NCBI GenBank assembly: GCA_900755095.1
Contig: CAAEFE010000086.1
Span: 1 to 64,000, forward strand
Length of the DNA: 64,000 nt
From: an uncultured Bacteroides sp.
Lineage (GTDB): Bacteria; Bacteroidota; Bacteroidia; Bacteroidales; Bacteroidaceae
Direction: 5' to 3'
Shown here: positions 34,373-44,600 of the stretch, piece by piece
Position numbering within the stretch: the stretch's first letter is position 1
Layout: each line of letters begins with the position of its first letter
Notes under the pieces: model-generated
What the model was told of the DNA's origin: nothing
The model's database searches: none
The model's input: the letters and a program-made list of their open reading frames with translations, nothing else
Made by a program: the position numbers and the translations under genes

Positions 34373-36850
34373 ATGAAGATGAATAAAACTAGATTATTAG
34401 AAAAAATATCTATTCAGTCAGGTATCTCCGCAGATGAATGCAGCGCAGTACTCAAAACCTTTGAAAGAGTTCTTAGTGAAGAGTTAACCCGGAAAATACA
34501 TCGTTATGGCGGGTGGATACTTTTGTTGGTTGCTTTGTTGGTATCCGCAGTGGCGTTTAGTCAGACACCGCAGAGAAAAGGACGGCCGGTACAGACAATC
34601 CGGGGAATGGTTATTGACGGGGATTCAAAACACCCGATACCGTATGCAACGGTGAGATTATCCGAAAAAGAGGGAGCAGGTACGATAACAGACAGTCTCG
34701 GTCGTTTCAGCATACCGCAGGTTCCTGTTGGACGGCATACCGTAGAGGCAACCTTTATGGGATATGAGCCGGGTATTTTCAGAGAGATACTGGTAACTTC
34801 CGCCAAGGAGGTTTATCTGGAAATTCCTTTGAAAGAAAGTGTAAACGAACTCAATGAAGTAGTGATTCGTGCCAGAACCAATAAAGAGGAGGCGATGAAT
34901 AAGATGGCTACTACCGGGGCCCGTATGTTAAGTGTGGAAGAAGCGAGCCGCTATGCCGGAGGTTTTGACGACCCTGCCCGTTTGGTATCCTCCTTTGCTG
35001 GAGTGGCCCCCAGTGTATCTTCTAATGGGATATCCATTCATGGCAATGCTCCCCATCTGTTGCAGTGGCGATTGGAAGACGTTGAAATTCCCAACCCGAA
35101 TCACTTTGCGGATATTGCTACATTGGGTGGAGGAATACTTTCATCTCTTAGTTCGCAGGTATTGGGTAATTCCGATTTCTTTACCGGAGCTTTTCCGGCA
35201 GAATATGGAAATGCGGTATCCGGTGTGTTTGATATGAAATTGCGTAATGGAAATAACCAGAAGAATGAGAATACGCTTCAAGTGGGCATCATGGGAATTG
35301 ATGTAGCTTCCGAAGGACCGTTAAGCAAGAAGCACAAAGCATCCTATATTTTCAATTACCGGTATTCCACAACGGGACTTCTGAACTTGGAGGGCGGAAA
35401 GATGGACTATCAGGACTTGAACTTCAAACTGAATTTCCCGACACAGAAAGCAGGAACATTCTCTATCTGGGGAACCAGCCTGATTGATAAATTCGGCAGT
35501 GATTTTGAAAAGAATACGGATAAATGGGAATATATGAGCGACCGTAGCGAATCAAAAGACAAACAGTATATGGCTGCCGGAGGTATCAGCCACCGTTATT
35601 TCTTCAACAATGACGCATCATTGAAAACCACTATTGCCGGTACTTATTCGCAACTGGACGGAGGAGCAACCATGTTTAACCACTCTCTGGAATCTACTCC
35701 CTACATGGATCTTAACTCGAAACATACCAACTTGATACTGACTTCAACTTTCAACCGTAAATTCAGTAACCGTTTTACTAATAAGACAGGATTTACGTAT
35801 AATGCCATGTTCTATCAAATGAACCTTGCCATTGCTCCTTATGAAGCCGAATCACTGGAAACCGTATCTCAAGGAAAAGGCAATACGAGTCTGATATCTG
35901 CCTACAATAGTTCTTCTGTAGGATTGACGGAACGCTGGACGCTCAATGCCGGTATTTACGGGCAATTTCTGACTCTGAATAATAAATGGTCTGTTGAGCC
36001 CCGTATTGGTTTGAAATGGCAAGCTACTCCGAAAGCAACTTTCGCACTGGCTTATGGTATGTACAGTCGCATGGAGAAAATGGACGTCTATTTTGTGAAA
36101 ACGAAAAGTACAGGAGACAAATCCGTCAACAAGGAACTCGATTTCACCAAAGCGCAGCACGTCATGTTATCTTTTGGATACAAAATATCCGATCGCATGA
36201 ATCTGAAAATAGAACCTTATATCCAATTTCTCCATGATGTGCCTGTGATGGCTGACAGCTCTTATTCCGTACTCAACCGTTCTGATTTCTATGTGGAAGA
36301 CGCATTGGTTAATAAAGGAAGAGGACGCAACATCGGTATTGACATCACTTTAGAACGTTTCCTGGAAAAAGGACTCTATTACATGATTTCCGGTTCTCTT
36401 TTCGATTCCCGCTACCGGGGCGGAGACGGTGTGTGGTACAATACGAAGTTTAATCGGAATTATGTCATCAACGGACTGATTGGAAAGGAATGGATGCTGG
36501 GACGTAACAGACAGAATATTCTTAGCATCAATCTGAAATTGACCTTACAAGGAGGTGACCGGTATTCTCCGATTGACAGGGAAGCAACGATGAATCATCC
36601 TGATAAAGAGGTACAGTATGACGAAACGAAAGCATTTTCTAAACAGTATTCTCCCATGCTTATCGGCAACTATACCGTGAGTTACCGCATCAACAAGAAG
36701 AAAGTCTCTCATGAGTTTGCAGTGAAAGGACTTAATTTTACCGGTGCGAAAGAACACTATGGACATGAATATAATGTGAAAACTGGAAAAATTGATGTTA
36801 GTGACGGTTCTACAACATTGACAAATGTGAGTTATAAACTTGAATTTTAA
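34373..36850 (+). CDS. TonB-dependent receptor-like protein with HU-like N-terminal extension
   Basis: An 825-residue protein. Residues 45-64 (YGGWILLLVALLVSAVAFSQ) are a signal sequence; they are followed by a CarboxypepD-regulatory-like domain (about 75-165), a plug and an outer-membrane barrel ending in LTNVSYKLEF. The unusual part is the 40-residue segment before the signal sequence: MNKTRLLEKISIQSG with following helices reads like the N-terminal helical half of HU/IHF DNA-binding proteins. No other ATG exists before residue 79, so the extension belongs to the gene unless a rare start is used. No SusD partner is adjacent. The two kinases and LytTR regulator downstream suggest that it is their target or sensor. 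Confidence 0.82.
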   Translation: MKMNKTRLLEKISIQSGISADECSAVLKTFERVLSEELTRKIHRYGGWILLLVALLVSAVAFSQTPQRKGRPVQTIRGMVIDGDSKHPIPYATVRLSEKEGAGTITDSLGRFSIPQVPVGRHTVEATFMGYEPGIFREILVTSAKEVYLEIPLKESVNELNEVVIRARTNKEEAMNKMATTGARMLSVEEASRYAGGFDDPARLVSSFAGVAPSVSSNGISIHGNAPHLLQWRLEDVEIPNPNHFADIATLGGGILSSLSSQVLGNSDFFTGAFPAEYGNAVSGVFDMKLRNGNNQKNENTLQVGIMGIDVASEGPLSKKHKASYIFNYRYSTTGLLNLEGGKMDYQDLNFKLNFPTQKAGTFSIWGTSLIDKFGSDFEKNTDKWEYMSDRSESKDKQYMAAGGISHRYFFNNDASLKTTIAGTYSQLDGGATMFNHSLESTPYMDLNSKHTNLILTSTFNRKFSNRFTNKTGFTYNAMFYQMNLAIAPYEAESLETVSQGKGNTSLISAYNSSSVGLTERWTLNAGIYGQFLTLNNKWSVEPRIGLKWQATPKATFALAYGMYSRMEKMDVYFVKTKSTGDKSVNKELDFTKAQHVMLSFGYKISDRMNLKIEPYIQFLHDVPVMADSSYSVLNRSDFYVEDALVNKGRGRNIGIDITLERFLEKGLYYMISGSLFDSRYRGGDGVWYNTKFNRNYVINGLIGKEWMLGRNRQNILSINLKLTLQGGDRYSPIDREATMNHPDKEVQYDETKAFSKQYSPMLIGNYTVSYRINKKKVSHEFAVKGLNFTGAKEHYGHEYNVKTGKIDVSDGSTTLTNVSYKLEF

Positions 36851-36879
36851 ATAACCGATATAGAAGTCCAACCGGAAAA

Positions 36880-36911
36880 ATGTTTTATCTTCGTCCCCGG
36901 AGATAAAACAT
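36880..36911. other. hairpin between receptor and kinase genes
   Basis: ATGTTTTATCT and AGATAAAACAT form a perfect 11-bp stem around a 10-base loop. No U-tract follows, so it may be an attenuator or RNA-stability element separating receptor from regulator expression. Confidence 0.55.
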
Positions 36912-36931
36912 CTTCCCTGATTAAATACACG

Positions 36932-38008
36932 ATGGCTGAAACAATAACAACAGACAATAAATCTACTTTATTATATCGATTCCTCGTTAGTCCGGAACTT
37001 CGATGGGCGCGTTATCTGGTGCTTATTATGGTGTTGGCTACCATATCATTCAATCAGGTTTTTATTATATTCCTCGATTATCGGGATATATTGGGAGGAT
37101 GGATTTATACATTCACTTTCTTATATCTACTGACTTATATAGGAGTTATTTATCTGAATCTTTTCTGGCTCTTTCCAAAGTTTTTGCTGAAAAGACGCTA
37201 TCTAACCTACATATCCTTACTTTCAGTAGCAATGATGCTTGCCTTGGCAATACAAATGGCAACGGAATATGTATCTTATTCCTGCTGGCCGGAATTTTAT
37301 GAACGTGCCTCTTATTTTTCCATGCCTATAGTGATGGATTATATATCTTCTTTCATGTTGTCCACACTCTGCATGATAGGAGGAACAATGACCGTTCTCC
37401 TGAAAGAATGGATGATAGACCATCAACGTGTCTCACAAATGGAAAAGGTTCACGTACTTTCGGAAGTGGAACAGCTAAAAGAACAAGTCAGCCCCGAACT
37501 TCTTTTCAAAACATTGCATCATTCGGGGGAACTGACATTGAGCGAACCGGAAAAAGCCTCGAAGATGCTGATGAAATTAAGTCAACTACTTCGCTATCAG
37601 CTATATGATTGCAGCAGAACAAAGGTGTTGCTTAGTAGTGAAATTAATTTCCTGAATAATTACCTGACCTTGGAACAGAATTCCCAGGCACAATTCAATT
37701 ATGAACTGCTTGCGGATGGAGAAGTTAATAGAACACTGGTTCCACCCTTGCTTTTCATTCCATTTGTGCAATATATTGTAAAATCAATCAACGAACAGCG
37801 AACATCAATCCCTGTTTCTCTCAAAATCCATTTGAAAGTAGAAGAGAACACAATTATATTCACTTGTCTTTGCCTACAAGTGAATCTTTTGGAAGATAAA
37901 GGACTTGAAAGAATCCGCCAAAGACTGAACTTATTATATGGCAATCGTTACAGACTATTCCTGACGACAGAAAGCATCTGGTTGGAATTGAAAGGAGGTG
38001 AAGTATGA
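36932..38008 (+). CDS. degenerate LytS-type histidine kinase (probable pseudokinase)
   Basis: A 358-residue protein with four N-terminal membrane helices and the 5TM/His_kinase-HATPase layout of the LytS/YehU family, clearly related to the next gene. The key residues are lost. The phosphoacceptor motif QINPHFLFN reads QVSPELLFK, with Glu189 in place of His. The Mg-binding Asn of FVENAVKHS is Tyr281 in FVQYIVKSI, and the glycine box GGIGLANI is EDKGLERI. Fold-maintaining stretches such as RYQLYD and FLNNYLTLEQ remain, and the frame is intact. It should not phosphorylate or bind ATP normally, but could dimerise with the active kinase. ATGA overlap with that gene. Confidence 0.88.
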   Translation: MAETITTDNKSTLLYRFLVSPELRWARYLVLIMVLATISFNQVFIIFLDYRDILGGWIYTFTFLYLLTYIGVIYLNLFWLFPKFLLKRRYLTYISLLSVAMMLALAIQMATEYVSYSCWPEFYERASYFSMPIVMDYISSFMLSTLCMIGGTMTVLLKEWMIDHQRVSQMEKVHVLSEVEQLKEQVSPELLFKTLHHSGELTLSEPEKASKMLMKLSQLLRYQLYDCSRTKVLLSSEINFLNNYLTLEQNSQAQFNYELLADGEVNRTLVPPLLFIPFVQYIVKSINEQRTSIPVSLKIHLKVEENTIIFTCLCLQVNLLEDKGLERIRQRLNLLYGNRYRLFLTTESIWLELKGGEV

Positions 38009-39084
38009 ACCTGAATACAGAACATAGAAGAATGGAAGATAAAAGTGTCACAGCTTTTCTGTTAAGTCCTCATTACCGGACATGTAGACATCTGTTACTG
38101 CAAATAATAGTTCTTTTGATGACTATTAATGTCTTTTGGTACGAACCTTTGCAGTCAGTTTCTTTTTGGCGGCGTTTTGGTGGATTCCTGGCATATTTTG
38201 TTTCCATTAATACGGTAATCTATATGAACCTGTATATATTAGTACCCTGTTTTCTGTTGAAGAACCGTTTGGGGCACTATGTCCTGGCGGCTGTCCTGAC
38301 GAATTTGGTAGTCATCGTCTTCCTTTCAGTCACCCAGGGATTACTCTTTGAAGTAATTCTGCCCGGAAAAGATCCTGGCAGATTCGCTACTTTCATTAAT
38401 ACTTTTTCGGGGATACTGACCATCGGTTTTGTTACCGCAGGTTCGGCAGCCATATCCTTGTTTACCCATTGGTTGCGTTATAACCTGCGTATTGACGAAC
38501 TCGAGTCCACTACTTTGCAATCCGAACTGACATTTTTGAAGAATCAGATTAACCCGCATTTTCTTTTCAATATGCTGAATAATGCCAATGTCCTGATAAA
38601 GAGAAATCCGGAAGAAGCTTCCAAAGTACTTTTTAAACTGGAAGATTTGCTACGGTATCAGATTAACGACAGTTCGCGTGAAAGAGTTTCATTGGCTTCG
38701 GATATCCGTTTCCTGAATGACTATCTGAATTTGGAAAAGATACGCCGTGACAATTTCCAGTTTACGTTGAGGCAGGAGGGAGAAGTGGATTCCATTTGGA
38801 TTCAGCCTTTGTTATTCATTCCTTTTGTGGAAAATGCGGTGAAACATAGTTTTGATAGTGAGCATTCTTCGTATGTCCATGTCTTTTTTAAGGTGGATGC
38901 TCACCGACTGGATTTCCGGTGTGAGAATTCTAAACCGGCTGTTGCAGTCCAGCAGGGTAAAGTCGGTGGAATCGGACTTGCCAATATCCAGCGTAGGTTA
39001 GGATTACTGTATCCTGAACATTATAAGTTGGAACAAAGAGAAGATGAAAATCTCTATTCTGTAATTTTAAGTATAACATTATGA
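38005..39084 (+). CDS. LytS-type sensor histidine kinase (intact)
   Basis: A 359-residue kinase with about four N-terminal membrane helices (residues 28-155) and no obvious large periplasmic domain. The His_kinase motif FLKNQINPHFLFN carries His185. The HATPase domain has FVENAVKHS (Asn277) and GGIGLANIQRRL (321-332). All catalytic features missing from the preceding paralogue are present. Both ends overlap the neighbouring genes by four bases, so kinase, pseudokinase and regulator are translationally coupled. It should phosphorylate the LytTR regulator encoded next. Confidence 0.93.
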   Translation: MNLNTEHRRMEDKSVTAFLLSPHYRTCRHLLLQIIVLLMTINVFWYEPLQSVSFWRRFGGFLAYFVSINTVIYMNLYILVPCFLLKNRLGHYVLAAVLTNLVVIVFLSVTQGLLFEVILPGKDPGRFATFINTFSGILTIGFVTAGSAAISLFTHWLRYNLRIDELESTTLQSELTFLKNQINPHFLFNMLNNANVLIKRNPEEASKVLFKLEDLLRYQINDSSRERVSLASDIRFLNDYLNLEKIRRDNFQFTLRQEGEVDSIWIQPLLFIPFVENAVKHSFDSEHSSYVHVFFKVDAHRLDFRCENSKPAVAVQQGKVGGIGLANIQRRLGLLYPEHYKLEQREDENLYSVILSITL

Positions 39085-39797
39085 ATTGTATCATTGTAGA
39101 TGATGAACCCTTGGCACGTGAGGCCATGAAGTTATTGATAGAAGAATCCGATAACCTCCAGTTGATAGGCAGTTTTAACAGTGCTGCAACTGCTTCCGAC
39201 TTTATGGAGCAACAGGGAGTCGATCTGGTTTTTCTGGATATTCAGATGCCTGGGATTACAGGAATAGAGTTTGCCCGTACAATTTCCAAAAAGACACTGG
39301 TTATTTTCACCACAGCCTATACAGAATATGCGTTGGATAGCTATGAAGTAGATGCAATCGACTATCTGATTAAGCCTGTCGAAGCGGAACGTTTTCAAAA
39401 GGCGGTGGATAAAGCGTTATCCTATCATTCTCTATTATTGAAAGAAGAAAAAGAAGCTATCGAAACGATTGTTGCCGCTGAATATTTCTTCGTAAAGGCA
39501 GAGCGCCGGTATTTCAAGGTGAATTTCTCCGATATTCTCTTTATTGAGGGATTGAAAGATTACGTCATTCTTCAACTGAACGACCAGCGTATCATTACTC
39601 GCATGAGCCTGAAAGCCATATTCGATTTATTACCAAAATCTATTTTTTTGCGGGTGAATAAATCCTATATCGTCAATACCGATCATATCGAGTCATTTGA
39701 CAATAATGATATATTTATAAAATCCTATGAAATTGCTATCGGTAATAGTTACCGGGACGACTTCTTTGAAGGTTTTGTAATGAAACAAAGATTGTGA
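39081..39797 (+). CDS. LytTR-family response regulator
   Basis: A 238-residue regulator. The receiver domain has acidic residues D7-D8, phosphoacceptor Asp53 (FLDIQMPG) and Lys in DYLIKPV. A LytTR DNA-binding domain follows (about residues 135-235, with YFFVKAERRYFKV, LFIEGLKDYV and FLRVNKSYIVN). LytTR domains bind direct repeats on one face of DNA; the three 21-bp-phased repeats upstream of the receptor gene at 34373 are the obvious candidate target. Confidence 0.93.
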   Translation: MNCIIVDDEPLAREAMKLLIEESDNLQLIGSFNSAATASDFMEQQGVDLVFLDIQMPGITGIEFARTISKKTLVIFTTAYTEYALDSYEVDAIDYLIKPVEAERFQKAVDKALSYHSLLLKEEKEAIETIVAAEYFFVKAERRYFKVNFSDILFIEGLKDYVILQLNDQRIITRMSLKAIFDLLPKSIFLRVNKSYIVNTDHIESFDNNDIFIKSYEIAIGNSYRDDFFEGFVMKQRL

Positions 39798-39810
39798 TTT
39801 TTCATTTTTG

Positions 39811-39842
39811 TTTGGTTACATAATTTTCAAATGGTATATTTG
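39811..39842 (+). promoter_or_regulatory. canonical -33/-7 promoter of the ECF sigma gene
   Basis: TTTG at 39811-39814 and TATATTTG at 39835-39842 are 20 bases apart. The start near 39849 makes the TTG at 39808 impossible as the initiation codon and supports the GTG at 39862. Confidence 0.75.
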
Positions 39843-39861
39843 TAGCCAAAATAAAGAATAC

Positions 39862-40410
39862 GTGATTGGCACAACAGACTATATTAGTATTAAGTTAACT
39901 GATGAGACGCAGTTTCGTTCTATATTCGACAAATATTACATATCTCTATGTATGTTTGCTAATCAGTATGTCGAAAATGATGCAGTAGCGGCTGATATTG
40001 TTCAGGAGTGTTTTGTGAAGTTGTGGCAGTTGCGCGATGATTTCATGTATGTGCATCAGATTAAATCATTCCTCTATACGTCGGTACGCAATAAATCTTT
40101 GAATGAACTGGAACATACCAAGGTCATGAACGAGTATGCACAGAAAGTTCAGGAAATGAGTAAAGACTCTTTTTTTCAAGACAAGGTCATAGCAGAAGAA
40201 AGTTACCGGATATTGGTGGATGCCATTGAAAAACTGCCACCGCAGATGAAAAGCATTATGCAACTGGCACTTGAGGGAAAAAGCAATCCGGAAATTGCTG
40301 AAACACTGAATATTTCCGGCGAAACGGTACACTCCCAGAAAAAGATTGCCTACCGTAAATTACGCGTATATTTGAAAGACTATTACTACCTGGTTTTTTA
40401 CTTTTTATAG
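39862..40410 (+). CDS. ECF (FecI-like) RNA polymerase sigma factor
   Basis: A 182-residue ECF sigma factor starting at GTG (VIGTTDYISI). Region 2 contains FRSIFDKYYISLCMFANQYV and AADIVQECFVKLWQ; region 4 is LPPQMKSIMQLALEGKSNPEIAETLNIS plus a helix-turn-helix. The GTG is chosen because the promoter lies only 20 bases upstream. It is followed by a FecR-type anti-sigma factor and an STN-bearing SusC, the set used in Bacteroides for trans-envelope induction. It would be freed when the receptor is loaded and then transcribe the operon downstream. Confidence 0.9.
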   Translation: MIGTTDYISIKLTDETQFRSIFDKYYISLCMFANQYVENDAVAADIVQECFVKLWQLRDDFMYVHQIKSFLYTSVRNKSLNELEHTKVMNEYAQKVQEMSKDSFFQDKVIAEESYRILVDAIEKLPPQMKSIMQLALEGKSNPEIAETLNISGETVHSQKKIAYRKLRVYLKDYYYLVFYFL

Positions 40411-40494
40411 TTTCTTTTAAAAAAAACATTTTTAATACACCCTGATTTTCAATTCACCTGTTTTAGTATAAACAACGATTAAAACATGTGAATT

Positions 40495-41664
40495 ATGATA
40501 AACCAACATTTCTATATTGCAAGACTCATTGCCAGATACTTATCTGATGAAATCGAGGAAGAAGAACAGGCAGAACTGACCCGGTGGAGAAATGAATCGC
40601 CCGAAAACGAACGCCTTTTTCGGGAAATCTGCAAGGAAGAGAACATAAAGCAGAATATGCAGAAGCGGCAAACTTTCCATACAGAGGACGGATGGGAGGG
40701 AGTGCAAAGAAAAATCCAACGCCATCGGTTCAGACATCGGATACTGAATATATGTAAATATGCTGCTATTTTCATTTTTCCGGTGGTTATTGCTACTGTG
40801 GCAATATATAAGAGCGGTAATGAACCCCAGCCGTTATCTCAAGTAGCGAAACAAATTGTTCCGGGTGGTAAGAAAGCCGTTCTTATTCTGGATAATGGAG
40901 AAGCAATTGATTTGAAGTCTACCTCCGGCGTGGAATTGAAAGAAAAAGATGGTACAGTCATTCAGGTGGATTCTACAGCATTGAATTATCAGCAGGCTCC
41001 CGCCCGGACATCCGAAAAACTTGCATATAATAAGGTAAACGTTCCTCGTGGTGGTGAATATCAGCTGACGTTGAGCGATGGAAGTAAAGTACAGTTGAAT
41101 TCTATGAGTTCCATCCGTTTCCCTGTTCAGTTTGCACAGGATTGCCGTCTGGTAGAATTGGAGGGAGAGGCCTATTTCGAAGTAAGCAAAACCGGACAGC
41201 CTTTTATTGTACAAACCAAAGGGATGAAAATAGAAGTATTAGGAACTACTTTTAATATATCAGCTTACGCAAACGAAGAATATCAAACTACACTTGTCAG
41301 CGGTTCGGTAAAAGTACAGACTGAAAATGGAAGCAACCGGATTCTGAAACCATCGGAACAGGCTTGTATTACTCCGGGCAGCAACCAGATCAATGTACGC
41401 AATGTAGATACTGCATTTTATACTTCATGGATACATGGAAAGATCAATTTCAAGGACCAGCGATTGGACGACATCATGAAAACTCTTGCCAGATGGTATG
41501 ATATGGATGTAGTCTATGAGAATGAGGCGACGAAAGAGTTACGCTTCGGTTGCTATGTTAACCGCTATAATGAGATTACCCCATTGGTGAAATTGTTGGA
41601 GCAAACGGGTAGAGTAACTGTCACAGTAGAAGGAAAAACTATCAAAATATTCACTAATCATTAA
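40495..41664 (+). CDS. FecR-type anti-sigma factor
   Basis: A 389-residue inner-membrane protein. The cytosolic N-terminus (about residues 1-80) holds the sigma-binding region. One membrane helix lies near 84-104 (CKYAAIFIFPVVIATVAIY). The periplasmic FecR domain includes VPRGGEYQLTLSDGSKVQLNS and LVSGSVKV, and the ending (FKDQRLDDIMKTLARWY to the C-terminus) is the DUF4974 domain that contacts the receptor's STN domain. Its gene starts 84 bases after the sigma gene and ends 10 bases before the SusC gene. Confidence 0.92.
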   Translation: MINQHFYIARLIARYLSDEIEEEEQAELTRWRNESPENERLFREICKEENIKQNMQKRQTFHTEDGWEGVQRKIQRHRFRHRILNICKYAAIFIFPVVIATVAIYKSGNEPQPLSQVAKQIVPGGKKAVLILDNGEAIDLKSTSGVELKEKDGTVIQVDSTALNYQQAPARTSEKLAYNKVNVPRGGEYQLTLSDGSKVQLNSMSSIRFPVQFAQDCRLVELEGEAYFEVSKTGQPFIVQTKGMKIEVLGTTFNISAYANEEYQTTLVSGSVKVQTENGSNRILKPSEQACITPGSNQINVRNVDTAFYTSWIHGKINFKDQRLDDIMKTLARWYDMDVVYENEATKELRFGCYVNRYNEITPLVKLLEQTGRVTVTVEGKTIKIFTNH

Positions 41665-41674
41665 TCCCTGTTTT

Positions 41675-44600
41675 ATGGAAAAACTACGTAATGTTGCCAG
41701 ATTTGGGAAATATGGAAAACGTCTTTGTATGATGTTCCTTTTTCTCTGTATTACGACTTCAGGGCTGATGCGCGCATCTGTATTCGCACAGACCACGGTT
41801 ACAGCCAAATTCAGAAATGTAACACTGAATGAAGTTCTTTGGGAAATTCAGAAACAAACGGACTTTACCTTTATCTACAGCACAAATGATGCAAAGAAAG
41901 TCAGAGTGGAAAATCTGGATGTGAAGAATGAACTGATTTCTGAAGTGCTTAACAAATGCCTGCGAAATAGCGGACTGACTTATACGGTTCATGATGGAGT
42001 AATTGCCATCCGTAAGGCTGAACCCGTTAGGACGGAAACTGTTGCACGTGAGAAATATACGATTACAGGGAAAGTAATTGAAGATAGTGGAGAGCCGATA
42101 ATCGGAGCTAATGTCATCGTGAAAGGTACAACTAACGGTATGATGACTGATATGGACGGTAATTTCCATCTGGAAGTTACAGACAAGAAAGTGACTCTGA
42201 TGGTTTCTTATATCGGTTATACGTCACAGGAGGTAGTTGCAACTCCCGGCAAGCCGATGAGCATAATCCTGAAAGTGGATAATAACCTGTTGGACGAAGT
42301 GATTGTAACGGGATATGGTACTTTCAAGAAATCGGCTTATGCAGGTTCTGCCAGTATCGTAAAGACAGATGCTGTGAAAGATGTGCCTAATGTATCTTTC
42401 CAACAGATGTTGGAGGGGGCGGCTCCCGGTGTCAGCGTAAATACCGGTTCGGGTATACCGGGTTCGTCAACGTCCATCCGTATCCGTGGTATGGGTTCGT
42501 TCAATGCCTCCAATTCTCCGCTGTATGTAGTGGATGGTGTTCCTGTATTGTCGGGTAATATTGGTGCATCCGGTAGTGATTCCGGTTTGGATGTAATGTC
42601 TACCTTGAATACATCGGATATTGAAAGCATCACTGTTATCAAGGATGCCGCTGCTGCTTCACTTTATGGTTCACGTGCAGCGAATGGAGTTGTCATTATT
42701 ACTACGAAACAAGGAAAAGCAGGTAAACCGGTCTTTAAATTGAAATCGGATTGGGGATTCTCTAATTTTGCCATGCCTTTCCGCGAATTGATGGGCGGAC
42801 AGGAACGTCGTAACTTGATCCACGAGGGGCTTCGAAATTATGCTTTAACTTATAGCGGTAAGACCGATGATGAGGTGGGACTTCATCAGGGGATGACCGA
42901 GAATGAAGCATGGGCTTATGCCGATTCGAATATTGACCAGTATGCACCGATCCCTTGGTGTGGTTTTGTGAATTGGGATGATTATCTGTTCCGTAACGGT
43001 AGCCACCAGAATTACGAGTTTTCAGCTTCCGGCGGACAGGAAAAGATTAAATACTATACGTCCATCGGCTATATGAAGCAGGATGGTGTTACGATAAACT
43101 CCGGTCTGGAACGTATTTCTGCACGTTTGAATGTAGACTATCAGATGGCTAAATGGATGAATATCGGTGCAAAGATACAGTTCTCCAAAGTGAATCAGGA
43201 TACTTATTCAGAGGGGACATCGTATACTTCTCCAATTTACGGTACGCGTAATGGAGCCACACCGTCTGACCCTATATGGAATGAAGACGGCACCTGGAAC
43301 CGTGCATTAATCAAATTAGATGACCGTAATCCGATGTTATCAAATTCTTATAATTTTAAGAGAGAATATGCGACCCGTTCTTTCAATACCGTATATGCAT
43401 CATTCGATATTTGGAAAGGAATCAAGTTTGCGTCTACATTCAGCTATGATTTTGTGATGAACAAGTCTCGTGCATGGAAAGACCCGCGTACCAGTGACGG
43501 TGACGATGATAACGGGCGTTTCAGCAAAGATTATAATGATATTACCAATATGACATGGTCTAATATTCTGACTTATCAGACAAAGATCAAGAAAAAACAT
43601 AATCTGGACCTTTTGGCTGGTTATGAAATCAACAGTAAGGAGTCGGATGGACTGGGAACTACTATCTCTAATTTTGCACGCTGGGATAAACCGGAAGTCA
43701 ACAATGGTGTAGTGTATCAGAGTATGGGAGGTTCTAACAGTACGACGCGTATTGTCTCTTATATTACACGTGCCAACTATGATTATGACAACAAATACTA
43801 TTTGGGAGCGAGTTGGAGAACAGACGGAAGTTCGCGATTGGCAAGAGAGAATCGTTGGGGAAATTTCTGGTCATTGTCCGGTGCATGGAGAGTGAGTAGC
43901 GAGAGTTTTATGAAACCTCTTCAGAACTGGTTAAGTGACTTGAAACTTAGAGTTTCTTACGGTGTGAACGGAACTCTGCCGTCTTCTTATTATGGATATA
44001 TGGGATTGAGCAGTCTGACTAGTAATTATAACGATAATCCGGGTATCACGCAGTCGCAACTGGAAAACAAGGAACTGACTTGGGAAACCAACTACAACTT
44101 CAACTCCGGTATCGACTTGGGATTCTTCGACAACAGACTGAATGTTACATTTGAATATTACGTTCGTACAACGAAAAATCTGCTTTACAGCCGGCCATTA
44201 TCTCTTGCAACAGGTTTCTCAAGTTATCTTGCCAACATAGGCAAATTACAAAACAAGGGATATGAATTGGAAATTCGTTCAACTAATATCGAGACAAAAG
44301 ATTTTCGTTGGAGCACTAGTTTGAATCTGGGACATAATGCCAATAAAATCCTGAAGTTGGACGGAGATTTGAAACAAGTAACCAGCGGAACATCTATTCA
44401 TAAGGTAGGTTTGCCCTATTCTACCTATTATATGATTGAATTTGCAGGCATCGACCCGGTAGACGGTGAACCGATGTTCTATAAGAATACGACGGATGAA
44501 AATGGAAATCTGAACAAAGAAACTACTAAAGATCCGCGTAGTGCGGAAAAAGTGATACTGCAATGTGCCGATCCTACTATCACCGGTGGACTGGGTAACA

